Shown one piece after another: positions 23,601 to 32,918 of a stretch of 64,000 bases of DNA; positions within the stretch are counted from its first letter, which is position 1; each line of letters opens with the position of its first letter. The stretch is from NCBI RefSeq assembly GCF_014205845.1, contig NZ_JACHCR010000010.1, positions 170,779-234,778 on the forward strand, in the 5' to 3' direction. This stretch comes from Mucilaginibacter cryoferens (GTDB lineage: Bacteria > Bacteroidota > Bacteroidia > Sphingobacteriales > Sphingobacteriaceae). The notes beneath the pieces are model-generated. The model saw only the letters and a list, made by a program, of their open reading frames with translations. It searched no databases and had not been told where the DNA came from. The position numbers and the translations under genes were made by a program.

Positions 23601-24073
23601 GGAATAGTACAAACGAAGGTACCGTAGGTGCAACTCCTGCATTTGTAGGTCCGGGTGTACACATTGTAAGTGGTACCCCAGTTTACGCGGGTGGACAGAT
23701 CACCAATCTTAAAGATTTAACTTTTGCGCCTAACACCATCCCGGTAACTGTACAAAGTTATGTATCCAGCGGTATAGGTGGCAACTTCGATGAGTATTAT
23801 ATGATCAGTCGTTCATATGCTAAATTACGTGAAGCTACTCTATCTTATTCATTACCTGCAACTATGCTTAAAGGTACATTTATCAGAAGAGCATCATTTG
23901 GTATAGTTGGCAGAAACCTGTTATACTTTGCCGCACGTAAGGATATCGACCTTGATCAGTTTGCATCGGGTTACAATGCATCCGATCGTAGTTTAGTTGG
24001 TACTAATGGCGGCAGCGACCTGGAAAGCCCTACAGCCCGCCGTTATGGTTTCAATATCCATTTAACGTTCTAA
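20699..24073 (+). CDS. SusC/RagA-family TonB-linked outer-membrane transporter
   Basis: A 1124-residue protein. A signal peptide (residues 1-27, ending NLHAQ) is followed by a carboxypeptidase-regulatory-like domain (about 30-110, LTIRGIVLDDFNQPLPGVSV), a TonB plug (about 115-230, SEVVVTALGVKKEFQKLGYS to GAIIITTKRGS) and a long beta-barrel ending SPTARRYGFNIHLTF with terminal Phe. It imports a large nutrient across the outer membrane with its SusD partner, which follows after 25 bp. No SusE/F or glycoside hydrolase is adjacent, so the cargo is not evident; the next enzyme is a phosphatase. No anti-sigma factor gene is visible nearby. Confidence 0.95.
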   Translation: MKRNLLKISRLLIVFAACMLTYGNLHAQNLTIRGIVLDDFNQPLPGVSVMLKGTNQGSSTGVGGRFTISAEKGQALIFKTIGFLTQEVVVGAETNISVTLKPDTKVLSEVVVTALGVKKEFQKLGYSQSQIRGDALTTARDANPLNSMAGKVAGLNIGASSEFAGAPTVVLRGSKDILYVVDGEPVASDTYDFNADDVDTYTVLKGPNAAALYGFRGINGAIIITTKRGSKDKKGWQVDFNSTTELEKGFLVLPKSQTEYGRGTNYAYTYGNVLYDNTQRLPEWGPRFDGVFQTQQYDSPYDITTGVRQKTPWLARGANNFNNFVQTGVTTTNSIAVAASGSNYDLHLSYGHTYQKGDFPNTGLNIDNFKIAAGYDITSKLRIEGDLNLNEQYSPNIPDVDYSPQSYVYMFKVYGSADYDVRDLKNVYQGPQGVPGLQQYAQEYGRLNNPYFVADQWLKGRTKQTVYGSLKLSYKFNNDLAISLRSAINTYNEQNTEKVPAGANLNQYLSWYTFGWYGDYRQDDRNLLENNTDLTLTYNHKFGNWSVSALAGSNERSFTYNSDWGTTQVLALPGVYNLNNSAGKPYIYNFDSKMQVYSGYYSFDLGYKNYFNVNTTGRVDNLSTLPSGANTFFYPSVALSSVLTDYLKLPEFVSFLKLRGSFADVKGGLTATTIGTAYNALQSTALGTGWNSKPVSGLLGYGTELYTPYNGPTYTNASPIATGTFYNGTPSVTLSNTIANPKIKPFDVQSYEAGFDAKFLGNRLGLGATYFTTNNGPNIFQLGVATSTGDASQLVNGVTTRKKGIEIELMGSVLKNPDGLNWDINANYSTYKERITAIYPGQGTLQQNNHNYVVGDRPDAIYGTKFVRDGSGNIINSYSVDGTGKITGGTPISSPGGLSNQGLLGYANPDFSFGITNTFSYKGFSLSFQFDGRIGGKIYDRTYYQSMNGGTALETATGAFGAARLAEWNSTNEGTVGATPAFVGPGVHIVSGTPVYAGGQITNLKDLTFAPNTIPVTVQSYVSSGIGGNFDEYYMISRSYAKLREATLSYSLPATMLKGTFIRRASFGIVGRNLLYFAARKDIDLDQFASGYNASDRSLVGTNGGSDLESPTARRYGFNIHLTF

Positions 24074-24098
24074 TTATTAATTGATTTAAAAGAAATTT

Positions 24099-25730
24099 AT
24101 GAAAATAAAATCATTAATTCCATTCGCCCTGTTGTTATCAATGGGCATGGTATCCATAACAGGCTGTCAGAAGGGAGACCTCATTAACAATCCCAATGTG
24201 GCAGGCTCCAATTCAATTGTTCCTCTTTCATTGCTGCTTAATCACATAACTGCAACGCTGATCCGTACCGATGAGCAACCTTGGGGATATTCTCAGGATG
24301 CTAATCAATATGTAATTGCCAATTACTCTTATTACAGAGGTACCAATACCTATAACTTTGGAAATACTTCTGATAGTTATGATATATTGAAATACGCGCT
24401 TAAAATGGAGCAACAGGCAAGTGCGCAATTAGGTAACCAAACCAATAAATATTACGCTTTGGGCGAGTTTTTTAAAGCTTACTCAGGTATCTGGTTGAGC
24501 CAGCGGGTTGGTGATATCCCTTTTTCACAAGCGGGCAATCCAACTGTTCTTACTCCAAAATACGATACCCAGCACGATGTTTATAAGAGCGCCCTTACTC
24601 AGTTAGATAATGCCAATAGCCTGCTTGAGGCATTAGTAGCAGCTAATCCAACTTTGGCAAATACCGGATTGGATGCAAACGGAGATATCTATAGTCTTAC
24701 TTATGTACAATGGCAAAAAGTAATCAATAGCTATCGTTTACGTGTGCTTATTAGCTTAAGCAAACGTGCTACAGATAATGCCGATCTGCAAATTCCACAG
24801 CAATTTGCTGCCATATTGGGTAACAGTACAAAATATCCTATTATGACCAGTAATAGTGATAACCTGGTTTACAGATTTAATACTGTAAACAGATACTCTA
24901 CCTGGTCATTAGGTTTAAATCCATATAACAACTTTGCAAACCCGGGCAGCACTTACGTTAATATTTCTGTTGCCACGCAAGATCCACGCCTTTTTATAAC
25001 ATCAACTCCTGCACCTTTACAAATTAGCGGTGGTAAGGCTATAAGCGACTTTACGGCTTATGTTGGTTCTGATATTAACCAGGCCCAGGCAGCGCTTTTA
25101 ACCAGCTCAAATAATGGTGTTTACTCGTTTAATAACTATACCCGTTATTATGCATCGGCAACTGGCGCAAGCGCCGAGCCATTTGTGTTTATTGGTTACT
25201 CAGAAATGTGCTTCAACATTGCCGAAGGTATTAACAGGGGATGGGCAAGCGGTAGTTCATCTACATGGTACACAAATGGTATTAATGCATCACTGGCATT
25301 ATACGGTATTACCAATGGTCAAGCCCTAACTGTTACTTTTCCAATCTCTTCTACAGAACCTTCTATAAACCCCAAATTGCTGAAACAAGGCGATACCTGG
25401 GGAACAGCCACTGCAAACACTACCCAGTTTTTGGCTAATGTGGCCTATGCCGGTGATAATGCCAATGGCTTAGCGCAAATCTTAACTCAGAAATACATAT
25501 CTCTGTTCAATAATTCTGGCTGGGAGGCGTTTTATAACTTCCGCCGTACAGGCCTGCCTGCTTTAACACAGGGTGGCAGCGGTATTGGTACCCCCAATAA
25601 CTTAATTCCACGCCGCTGGTTATATCCTGCTTCTGAAGCAGCTTATAACACCGCAAACAATGCTGCGGCGTTAAGCTCGCAGTTTGGAGGTAGCGACGAT
25701 CCAACCAAAGATGCCTGGTTAACAAAATAA
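24099..25730 (+). CDS. SusD/RagB-family outer-membrane lipoprotein (SusD-like_2)
   Basis: A 543-residue lipoprotein with lipobox ITGC (Cys23). The block FVFIGYSEMCFNIAEGINRGW and the helical TPR-like N-terminal half (KYYALGEFFKAYSGIWLSQRVGDIPFSQA) fit the SusD-like_2 group rather than classical starch SusD. It sits on the cell surface as the lid of the SusC channel and binds the ligand. The end, with RRWLYPASEAAYNTAN, matches other SusD proteins. It is co-transcribed with SusC and 71 bp before the phosphatase gene. Confidence 0.9.
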   Translation: MKIKSLIPFALLLSMGMVSITGCQKGDLINNPNVAGSNSIVPLSLLLNHITATLIRTDEQPWGYSQDANQYVIANYSYYRGTNTYNFGNTSDSYDILKYALKMEQQASAQLGNQTNKYYALGEFFKAYSGIWLSQRVGDIPFSQAGNPTVLTPKYDTQHDVYKSALTQLDNANSLLEALVAANPTLANTGLDANGDIYSLTYVQWQKVINSYRLRVLISLSKRATDNADLQIPQQFAAILGNSTKYPIMTSNSDNLVYRFNTVNRYSTWSLGLNPYNNFANPGSTYVNISVATQDPRLFITSTPAPLQISGGKAISDFTAYVGSDINQAQAALLTSSNNGVYSFNNYTRYYASATGASAEPFVFIGYSEMCFNIAEGINRGWASGSSSTWYTNGINASLALYGITNGQALTVTFPISSTEPSINPKLLKQGDTWGTATANTTQFLANVAYAGDNANGLAQILTQKYISLFNNSGWEAFYNFRRTGLPALTQGGSGIGTPNNLIPRRWLYPASEAAYNTANNAAALSSQFGGSDDPTKDAWLTK

Positions 25731-25801
25731 TACAACCTAAATACTATATCTCACTTAACAGGGGCTTAGCAATAAGCACCTGTTTTTACTTTTAAACCAA
25801 T

Positions 25802-26623
25802 ATGAAAAAACTACAATTATTATTAGCAGCTGTTTGTGTTGCTACAGGAGTTAAGGCTCAGATTGCCGACAGCGCGAAACGTAAAGTTGAACTACAAGGT
25901 GCAGTAAACTTTCGCGATCTCGGTGGCTATACCACAACAGATGGGCATCATGTAAAATGGGGAGAGGTGTATCGTAGTGCCGATATCAGCAAATTAACAG
26001 ATGGGGATTTGGTTGTATTAAAAGATAAAAAGATCACTTATGATGTTGATCTGCGCGGGCACGGGGAGTCGGCACAGGCACCAGATCGTGTTAATCCGGG
26101 AACAAATTATATTTTGGCTCCTGCCGGAAGCGATAATTTAAATGAATGGATGAAAGGTATTGCCCACTTAAAAGGCAAGGGTGGAGATTCTTTGATGGTT
26201 GATTTCTACAGTAAAACAGATTCTTTAGCTGCCAGATATAAACCATTTTTTGGCAAGTTGCTGGAATTACCCGCCGGTGAAGGTTTGGTTTTTCATTGCA
26301 CTGCCGGCAAAGACCGTACTGGTATTGCAGCTGCATTATTGCTGTATAGCCTGGGAGTACCCTATGATACTATATTAAAAGATTACGAGGCAACCAATTA
26401 TTACCGCGCTGCCGAAAATAAAAAGGCTACCACCGGAATGGTAATGGCCATGCACATTGATAAGGATGTAGCCAACGGTATGATGCAAGCCAAACCCGAA
26501 TACCTTGATGCAACTTTTACAGCCATCAAAAAACAATATGGTTCAATTGATAATTATCTTAAAACGCAAATAGGTTTATCTGACAAAGACATCAAAAAGC
26601 TTAAAAAGAAGTTTTTAGATTAA
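25802..26623 (+). CDS. Exported tyrosine-phosphatase-like protein
   Basis: A 273-residue protein with a signal peptide (residues 1-19, VKAQ cleavage). It is a Y_phosphatase3-type enzyme: NFRDLGGY at 36-43, DLRG at 83-86 and the P-loop HCTAGKDRTG at 165-174 with nucleophile Cys166 and Arg172. Relatives include Listeria LipA and mycobacterial MptpB, which remove phosphate from phosphotyrosine, phosphoserine or phosphoinositides. Export and linkage to SusC/SusD suggest that it works on imported phosphorylated material in the periplasm. A 71-bp gap separates it from SusD, and a terminator follows. Confidence 0.85.
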   Translation: MKKLQLLLAAVCVATGVKAQIADSAKRKVELQGAVNFRDLGGYTTTDGHHVKWGEVYRSADISKLTDGDLVVLKDKKITYDVDLRGHGESAQAPDRVNPGTNYILAPAGSDNLNEWMKGIAHLKGKGGDSLMVDFYSKTDSLAARYKPFFGKLLELPAGEGLVFHCTAGKDRTGIAAALLLYSLGVPYDTILKDYEATNYYRAAENKKATTGMVMAMHIDKDVANGMMQAKPEYLDATFTAIKKQYGSIDNYLKTQIGLSDKDIKKLKKKFLD

Positions 26624-26674
26624 TTTAACAGGAGAGAAATAAAGCAAATTATAACCCCTTTTAACAATCAATTG

Positions 26675-26710
26675 AAATGCCCGGTTCTTCTATGAGATAC
26701 CGGGCATTTT
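26675..26710. terminator. Bidirectional terminator between convergent genes
   Basis: AAATGCCCGGT (26675-26685) and ACCGGGCATTT (26699-26709) are a perfect 11-bp stem with a 13-nt loop, with a T run on the plus strand. It lies between the phosphatase gene and the convergent NACHT gene. Confidence 0.75.
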
Positions 26711-26717
26711 ACTATTT

Positions 26718-29291
26718 TTAACCGTAGTTTAATTTTTTAATTGGTACAAACTCCGGTTGCTTTAAAAATACTTCTTTAGTTAACCCGGCCTGTCTCAGCA
26801 TTTTGTTATAGTCGTAATATATTTGCTTGTATAGTTGAGGCTCTTTTGCTTCAAACTCCGTGTTTTGCAGCATTAACTCGGCTATAAATGTAGCCGAAAG
26901 TTTGTGCCCAAATTCGTCGCATATTTGTACAACAAATCTCCAATAGCCATTCAACATAGAATACTCTTCATTTAACAATGCTTTTTTAATTTTAAGACCA
27001 TAAAACATCGATTTCATATGCGATGTAAATGCGTTGCCTTCATTGTTGTACATATCGGCAATAGCCAGGTATACTCTATTTAACTGTATAACATCTTTTA
27101 AGCTAAAGTAACTTTCGCCCTCGAGCAGGGTTAAATAAAAATTGTAAACCGATGTGTTTTCTGTTTCTTTATAGTTTACTTTTCTAATTAGCTTGGTAAA
27201 CCTTAGCGTTTTTAACGGATGTTGGCAGATTAGCAATGAATAGCCAGCAAGTAGATGAATAAGATCGTTAGCCGGGTTATTAGAAGCCTTATTTGGTTGC
27301 GGCGGATTAAAATAAAAATGCGTTAAATCTGCGAAATGCGCTTTCTTGATTATGCCGTATTTAAAGAACTGGTAGATGGCATCGATACAGTTCAAAGGAT
27401 TAATGCTGAACTTGTTGATCTCTTCATCAGGAAAGCTTTTTAGCTTATTAATGTAAACCTCCAGCTGGTTAAATTCTAATTGCTGAACGGCTATAGCCGA
27501 AAGACCGGTATATGTAATTATTCTTTTAGTATCAGATAAATCAAATCTCAACAGCGTTTGCAATGTTTTTTTGTAGTTGATATTGATAAACTCTACCCCA
27601 AAAAAATGATAGAATAGCGTGTCGGTACATGATTGCTTAAAGAAATTAGATATCGATTCGGTGTGAGTTATAGTCGAACTTACTTTTTCGAGTAAACTTC
27701 CCAGAAAAATGATCAGTTCCGATTTTTCATTCGGATTTAATTCTGTCAATGATAACATATCAAAGCATTCCTGCTGGCCGTTTTTAATGGCATGGATAAC
27801 ACACCATTTTAATATGGGTACTTTACGCTCGTTGTTGTGAAATAATTGGTTTACTGTGGTAGTTAGATTACTATGAAAACGTTGGTCGCTATCATTTAAT
27901 AACTTTACGGCAATGGTAAACTCCAGAAAATTATTGTTGCCAAACTGAACCTGAGTATTAAACTGCGAATCCACGCTGGTGTTGATCTCCCTTAAAAAAC
28001 CAATGCTAAGTAATTCGTTATAAGCATGGCTATATTGTTTAATCAGATCGTTTACTTTCAGTTTATTTAGGTCATATACGCGGTTCTCGAAATTCATGTT
28101 TTCAACCAACCCTTTTAACAGTAGCATTTTTTCGGTTGCATAATGCCCTAAATAAACTTTATTAAGTATAAAGGTTGATATGAGATCATAAATACTAAAA
28201 TGATCTATATCGTTAAGCGTGAAATTATCCTTGTGTTGCTTGTAATAAAACTGAAAATACAAAGGATTGGTAAAATCATTAGCTATATCTGTTGTAATAT
28301 TACTTTGGCTTGCAGGATTTATCTTATGACTTAATTCCTTTATTTCCTGAATGCTAAACAAAGGCACATTATCTGTCGATTGATCATCGGTTACAAAGCC
28401 GTTATACCATTTGTCCTGGTTGTTGGCAAGGCTATGTTTATTATTTATCCAGTTTGATGAACGCATGCTAAGCACCAGCTTAAACCATGTTTGCGTTTGA
28501 TAGAAAGAAAAAACATCCATAAGTTGGTAAAGCATCAACTCAAATTGCTCGTTCTTAAACATGTGTTCATCGAAGCCATCTATAATAAGATAAAAATTAC
28601 CTTCCTTACGTTTATTAACGTCTAATAACGACATTACATCCTCTTCGGGTGTATAACCAAGCAGCGTTAGCAACCAATCGTTAAGATCGCGACCGCTTAT
28701 AAATATGCTCATTAAGGCACTGCTGCTAAAAAACAGAATAATATCGTTGCTTTCTGCCTTGGCATTAAGTAGTAGTTTCTCGTCTATCCAGTGGCAAAGG
28801 GCAATTGTTTTACCGTATCCAGATGGTGCTGTAAATACGGTTCCCGTATAATCACCTCGTAAAAATTCATTAAAATGATCGTCAATAAAGCTTCTTTTTA
28901 TAGTTTGGTTATAAGGAATACCCGACTTGTTTTTTAATGCCTGCAATGTAAAGTTAGTGATCTTTAAAGCCTTAGCGCTCAATGAATCCCAATCAACATT
29001 ACTTGTGCTGGCTTTTTCAGCGTTATTCTCCTGTTGTTCGCAAAAATTTTCCCATCCGTTATAGCCGCAATATTTTGCCATCACATCAATAGTAAATATG
29101 GATGGATTAAACTTACTGTATGCAAAACCGTAAATTCTTTTTAAGGTTGTTTCACTAACAATGTACTTGGTTTTATTGAATATAAGTGCCGAAACTACTT
29201 TACAGTCACTGGGTGTAATGCTCTTTAAATTGGAGACATTTAACACACACAATTTTAGCGATTCAAATGAATGTGATGAAGTGGCCGTCAT
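26718..29291 (-). CDS. NACHT-type STAND NTPase with N-terminal HTH-like domain
   Basis: An 857-residue protein. Residues 1-90 form a small helical domain (FNKTKYIVSETTLKRIYGFA, then PSIFTIDVMAKYCGYNGWENF) of a type seen at the N-terminus of other Bacteroidota proteins and resembling a helix-turn-helix. Residues about 145-300 form a P-loop NTPase with Walker A APSGYGKT (155-162), the NACHT-style Walker B LIIDGFDE (235-242) and Arg277 in LVLSMRSSN. The remaining ~500 residues are helical repeat-like, with no recognised domain. STAND proteins act as ligand-triggered switches, either regulators (MalT-like) or antiphage sensors (bNACHT). No effector domain is evident, so the role is open. It is monocistronic. 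Confidence 0.8.
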   Translation of the reverse strand: MTATSSHSFESLKLCVLNVSNLKSITPSDCKVVSALIFNKTKYIVSETTLKRIYGFAYSKFNPSIFTIDVMAKYCGYNGWENFCEQQENNAEKASTSNVDWDSLSAKALKITNFTLQALKNKSGIPYNQTIKRSFIDDHFNEFLRGDYTGTVFTAPSGYGKTIALCHWIDEKLLLNAKAESNDIILFFSSSALMSIFISGRDLNDWLLTLLGYTPEEDVMSLLDVNKRKEGNFYLIIDGFDEHMFKNEQFELMLYQLMDVFSFYQTQTWFKLVLSMRSSNWINNKHSLANNQDKWYNGFVTDDQSTDNVPLFSIQEIKELSHKINPASQSNITTDIANDFTNPLYFQFYYKQHKDNFTLNDIDHFSIYDLISTFILNKVYLGHYATEKMLLLKGLVENMNFENRVYDLNKLKVNDLIKQYSHAYNELLSIGFLREINTSVDSQFNTQVQFGNNNFLEFTIAVKLLNDSDQRFHSNLTTTVNQLFHNNERKVPILKWCVIHAIKNGQQECFDMLSLTELNPNEKSELIIFLGSLLEKVSSTITHTESISNFFKQSCTDTLFYHFFGVEFININYKKTLQTLLRFDLSDTKRIITYTGLSAIAVQQLEFNQLEVYINKLKSFPDEEINKFSINPLNCIDAIYQFFKYGIIKKAHFADLTHFYFNPPQPNKASNNPANDLIHLLAGYSLLICQHPLKTLRFTKLIRKVNYKETENTSVYNFYLTLLEGESYFSLKDVIQLNRVYLAIADMYNNEGNAFTSHMKSMFYGLKIKKALLNEEYSMLNGYWRFVVQICDEFGHKLSATFIAELMLQNTEFEAKEPQLYKQIYYDYNKMLRQAGLTKEVFLKQPEFVPIKKLNYG

Positions 29292-30010
29292 AAACTTAGG
29301 TTTTAAGGTGTTTTATATAGAAATTTTATGATAGTGCAAAACTTGTTATTCAAGTTGGTAAGGGGTTTCAACTTTTTTGGCGGACAATAATTTTTATGAA
29401 TGTAACGATTATTAATAGCTAAAAGATGCATTTCAAATATGAATGAACACAATGAATATGTTTTTGGCTACTGAATAAGAAATATCTGATTTTGTTCGGA
29501 ATAATATTATTGGAACTGTTAATAGGCAATCATTTGTGCATTGTTAGTTATTAGTTACAAGTATAAGTCTGTGTGTTAATTGTTTCTAACTAAGTTATCC
29601 GGATATAATTATTATATAGTTGTAATACGGTGAACTCAATCTCAAATTTATTGCGTAGGCGAGAATTTAGTTGCCTGATTTATAGCCTACAGCAAGTACT
29701 CAAACATAATGTTCTGCAAAATGCATGGCAACAATAAAAACAAACCGATAAAATAATCGCGCGCAAATAATGCGTAATAATTAAGTTAAACTAATTGATA
29801 TTTAACGCTTTTAATTTGCATGTAAAATACCAGTCATTCATTTCACCTATGATGAAATGAAAACAAGTAATGTTACTAAGTAGTATAGGTTTAATTGGTG
29901 TATGGTTTATGTTGGTTAGCTAAATATAGCTATAAAACATACATCTGCAAGAGAATGTGAAATAAAAATGCGATAAATTTTATTTACGGCAAACCCACAA
30001 AAAAAGTTAA
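29292..30010. other. Gap upstream of the NACHT gene
   Basis: About 720 bp, AT-rich, with no ORF that I can defend. TTCATTTCA (29837-29845) and TGAAATGAA (29853-29861) form a perfect 9-bp inverted repeat with a 7-bp spacer, possibly an operator. Nothing else is recognised. Confidence 0.4.
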
Positions 30011-30214
30011 TTATATAAGGCAACAAAGGCAGGTTACACTAATCAAAAGATGGAAAACTCCAATAACTAGCTGGTCGGATTGTTCGTCTGTTAACATGTT
30101 ACTAATTCGCTTACTTTTTAAACCAGCTAATTTAACAACCCCTAAAAAACCGGTGAGAATAGCCAGGATAATTACCGTCAGGTAGGTCTTGTCATCTATT
30201 AAGGATGCTATCAT
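30011..30214 (-). CDS. Small putative membrane protein
   Basis: A 67-residue frame. One helix (LTVIILAILTGFLGVVKLAGL, about residues 12-30) and another at the C-terminus (LVIGVFHLLISVTCLCCLI) flank a charged linker (KSKRISNMLTDEQSDQ). This clean helix-linker-helix layout is more protein-like than a chance ORF, but no family is recognised, no ribosome-binding site is evident and the gene is isolated in a large gap. Confidence 0.4.
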   Translation of the reverse strand: MIASLIDDKTYLTVIILAILTGFLGVVKLAGLKSKRISNMLTDEQSDQLVIGVFHLLISVTCLCCLI

Positions 30215-30506
30215 ACTCAGATATTTGATTACTCGCTCGGTAGCTGGGTAATTATTATTTGCATATATAAATATAAACCGGTAGCTGGTATTTATCTTTT
30301 CTATTCAGCATTGAAAATTCCATTCACTTTATTCAAAGTGGCAAATGCCCATTTATATTGCCCTTTCTGCCTTAACTTTCCACTTATAAAGCCCGTATTA
30401 AAAAACAACATCTTTAGATAATATAAGTATTATAAAAAAAGCTATTTGATTAAGCCATTTGCTGTGCGAAGAAATCCTATTAAGCTGATATTATAAACCA
30501 TCCATT

Positions 30507-32918
30507 ATGAACAACACCGATATTCTGGCAGAAAAATTGGACTTCACTTACAAAAAAGAAGTTGGGCAAGGCGATTTGATGGGTTTGATTGCGATAAGTC
30601 TCAACTACTGGTACCTGTTTTTGATAAGTCTTATTGCCTGTCTCATTTTTGCATTTTGCTACATTCAATATTTGCCCACACAGTGGAATGTTTCGGGTAA
30701 AATAATAGTTGAAGACGATAAAAATTCGACATCAAAATCATTAACCAATGGGGTTAACGCCGATCTGGCGTCACTTTTTGATATTAAAAGCAATGCCGAT
30801 AACGAGGTTAAAATCCTAAAATCACGTGGTCTTCTAAAGCAGGTAGTATCAAAGCTAAATCTTAATGTGCATTTATATGAGGTAAACTTAATTAGCAAAC
30901 ATGAATTGCATAACGCGGCTCCATTTACCATAACAACAGCTTATAAAACCTCGCCACAAAAAGTAGCTAAGTATAGCGTTCAGATACTGAACAATAATAA
31001 TTTCAGGCTGATAAATGAAAAAGAAGATCTGGATGTAACCGGCAATTTTGGAACGCCAATACAGCTTAAAGATTATACACTCACTTTAAACCCCACTGCA
31101 AGGTTTAAGCCGACCGGCAATTATTTAATAAAAATACAACCGGTAAAAACAGCCGAATCTGAGCTTGCGGGCAATTTCAATGTAGGGTTGGATGATAAAC
31201 AGGCCACTGTTATTAATTTGCAGCTCAGTGCAGAAGATCCTGCAATGGGCGAGCTGGTATTACAAACACTGATGAAAGCTTATCTGCAAAATAACCTATC
31301 TAACAAGATAAGAATTGCCGACAGTACCATGAAATTTATTGATACACGGCTGGTTGTTGTTGGAGCCGAACTGAACAAAGTTGAAAAAAGCCTTGAGCAG
31401 TATAAAGTGCAAAATAAGATATCAGACATCAACGCGCAATCAAAAGCATTGGTTGAAGGCGCAAATCAATACCAGGATAAGCTGAATGAAAATGAGGTGC
31501 AATTGGCCATAGCAAATGATCTTTACAAATATGTGAATAAAGAAAACGGCAATCAGGTTGTTCCCAGTTCGTTAATTACAAAAGACATGGCATTTGGTAC
31601 AGCCATAAATTCTTATAACGAAATGCTGCTTAAAAAAGAGGAGATGAAATTAACGCTTACCGACAACAGCAGTTATATTCAAAATCTCGATCAGCAAATT
31701 TCCCTGGCGCGAAAAGCTTTGCTAACCAGCCTGGGCAATTATCGTAACAGTTTGCAGGTTTCGCAATCGGCCTTTAGGAAGCAAAATTCATCTATCGAAA
31801 ATAAAATATCGGGGGCCCCGGTTAAAGAGAGAATCTACCTTGATTATGCAAGGCAGCAAAGCCTTAAGCAGGATCTTTACTTGTTTTTGTTACAAAAACG
31901 CGAAGAGACAGCCATTTCGCAAACAGCAACCATATCCAGTTGCCGGATACTCGACGATGCCGAAAGTGACGAAGCTCCTTTTGCTCCAAAAAAATCGTTG
32001 ATATACACGTTGAGTTTGTTTGCCGGCATATTTATACCGGCTGCGGGCTTAAGCTTAAAAGAGATGCTTAATGTTCGTATCAATTCAAAATCCGATATCG
32101 ATAAACATACAAGCGTACCACTGTTGGGCGAAATTAGCCGTAATTTGAACAAGAAAAAGAACCTGATATACAACGATACCCGTTCTGTTATCTCTGAAGA
32201 GATAAGGGCATTACGTACCAATTTAAAGTACGTTACAGAAAAGGGAAAATCCAATGTGATCTTGTTTACTTCAAGTATGAGTGGTGAGGGAAAATCATTT
32301 ATTTCGCTTAATCTTGGTAACTCTATAGCCCTTTCTGGCAAAAAAGTGGTACTGCTCGAGCTCGATCTGCGTAAACCGCGCCTGTTAAAAAACATAGGCG
32401 TAGAGAACGACTATGGCTTTACAAACTATGTGATCTCGGGAGAAGAGGGAGATATTGAAGAGTTGATAAAACCATCAACTTTTAATGAAAATTTTTACTT
32501 CATATCATCAGGTCCAATCCCACCAAACCCTGCCGAAATATTGATGAGCGATCACCTTAAAACATTAATAGATGATTTAAAAACCAGGTTCGACTATGTA
32601 ATTATCGACAGTGCACCGGTAGGCCTTGTTTCGGATGCTCTTATAATTGAGGAGTTTGCCGATATAACCTGTTATGTGCTAAGGCAAAATTATACTTATA
32701 AATCGCAACTTGGTATAGTTAATGATTTGTACAAAACTAAAAAAGCTAAACGCCTATACCTTATTGTAAATGATATCGAGATCCAAAAAAACAGTATCAC
32801 AGGCTATGGTCATGGTTATGGCAGTTACGGATACAACGCCATTGATGAAGAAAGTGAAAGTGCTGTGGCGCATCTGATGAAGAAAATAAAGCCGGTTTTA
32901 AACAATGCAAAATCATGA
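30507..32918 (+). CDS. Wzc-like polysaccharide co-polymerase with tyrosine autokinase
   Basis: An 803-residue inner-membrane protein. It comprises an N-terminal Wzz domain with TM1 (about 31-52), a periplasmic coiled-coil region (about 270-460), TM2 (about 505-525) and a C-terminal BY-kinase. The kinase has Walker A SMSGEGKS (near 590), Walker A' LLELDLRKPRL and Walker B YVIIDSAPVG (near 700). The C-terminus has the tyrosine-rich cluster GYGHGYGSYGYN (near 768), the autophosphorylation site. It controls chain length and export of the exopolysaccharide with the Wza-like protein at 43562. It is the first gene of the cluster, and its stop overlaps the flippase start (ATGA). Confidence 0.9.
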   Translation: MNNTDILAEKLDFTYKKEVGQGDLMGLIAISLNYWYLFLISLIACLIFAFCYIQYLPTQWNVSGKIIVEDDKNSTSKSLTNGVNADLASLFDIKSNADNEVKILKSRGLLKQVVSKLNLNVHLYEVNLISKHELHNAAPFTITTAYKTSPQKVAKYSVQILNNNNFRLINEKEDLDVTGNFGTPIQLKDYTLTLNPTARFKPTGNYLIKIQPVKTAESELAGNFNVGLDDKQATVINLQLSAEDPAMGELVLQTLMKAYLQNNLSNKIRIADSTMKFIDTRLVVVGAELNKVEKSLEQYKVQNKISDINAQSKALVEGANQYQDKLNENEVQLAIANDLYKYVNKENGNQVVPSSLITKDMAFGTAINSYNEMLLKKEEMKLTLTDNSSYIQNLDQQISLARKALLTSLGNYRNSLQVSQSAFRKQNSSIENKISGAPVKERIYLDYARQQSLKQDLYLFLLQKREETAISQTATISSCRILDDAESDEAPFAPKKSLIYTLSLFAGIFIPAAGLSLKEMLNVRINSKSDIDKHTSVPLLGEISRNLNKKKNLIYNDTRSVISEEIRALRTNLKYVTEKGKSNVILFTSSMSGEGKSFISLNLGNSIALSGKKVVLLELDLRKPRLLKNIGVENDYGFTNYVISGEEGDIEELIKPSTFNENFYFISSGPIPPNPAEILMSDHLKTLIDDLKTRFDYVIIDSAPVGLVSDALIIEEFADITCYVLRQNYTYKSQLGIVNDLYKTKKAKRLYLIVNDIEIQKNSITGYGHGYGSYGYNAIDEESESAVAHLMKKIKPVLNNAKS

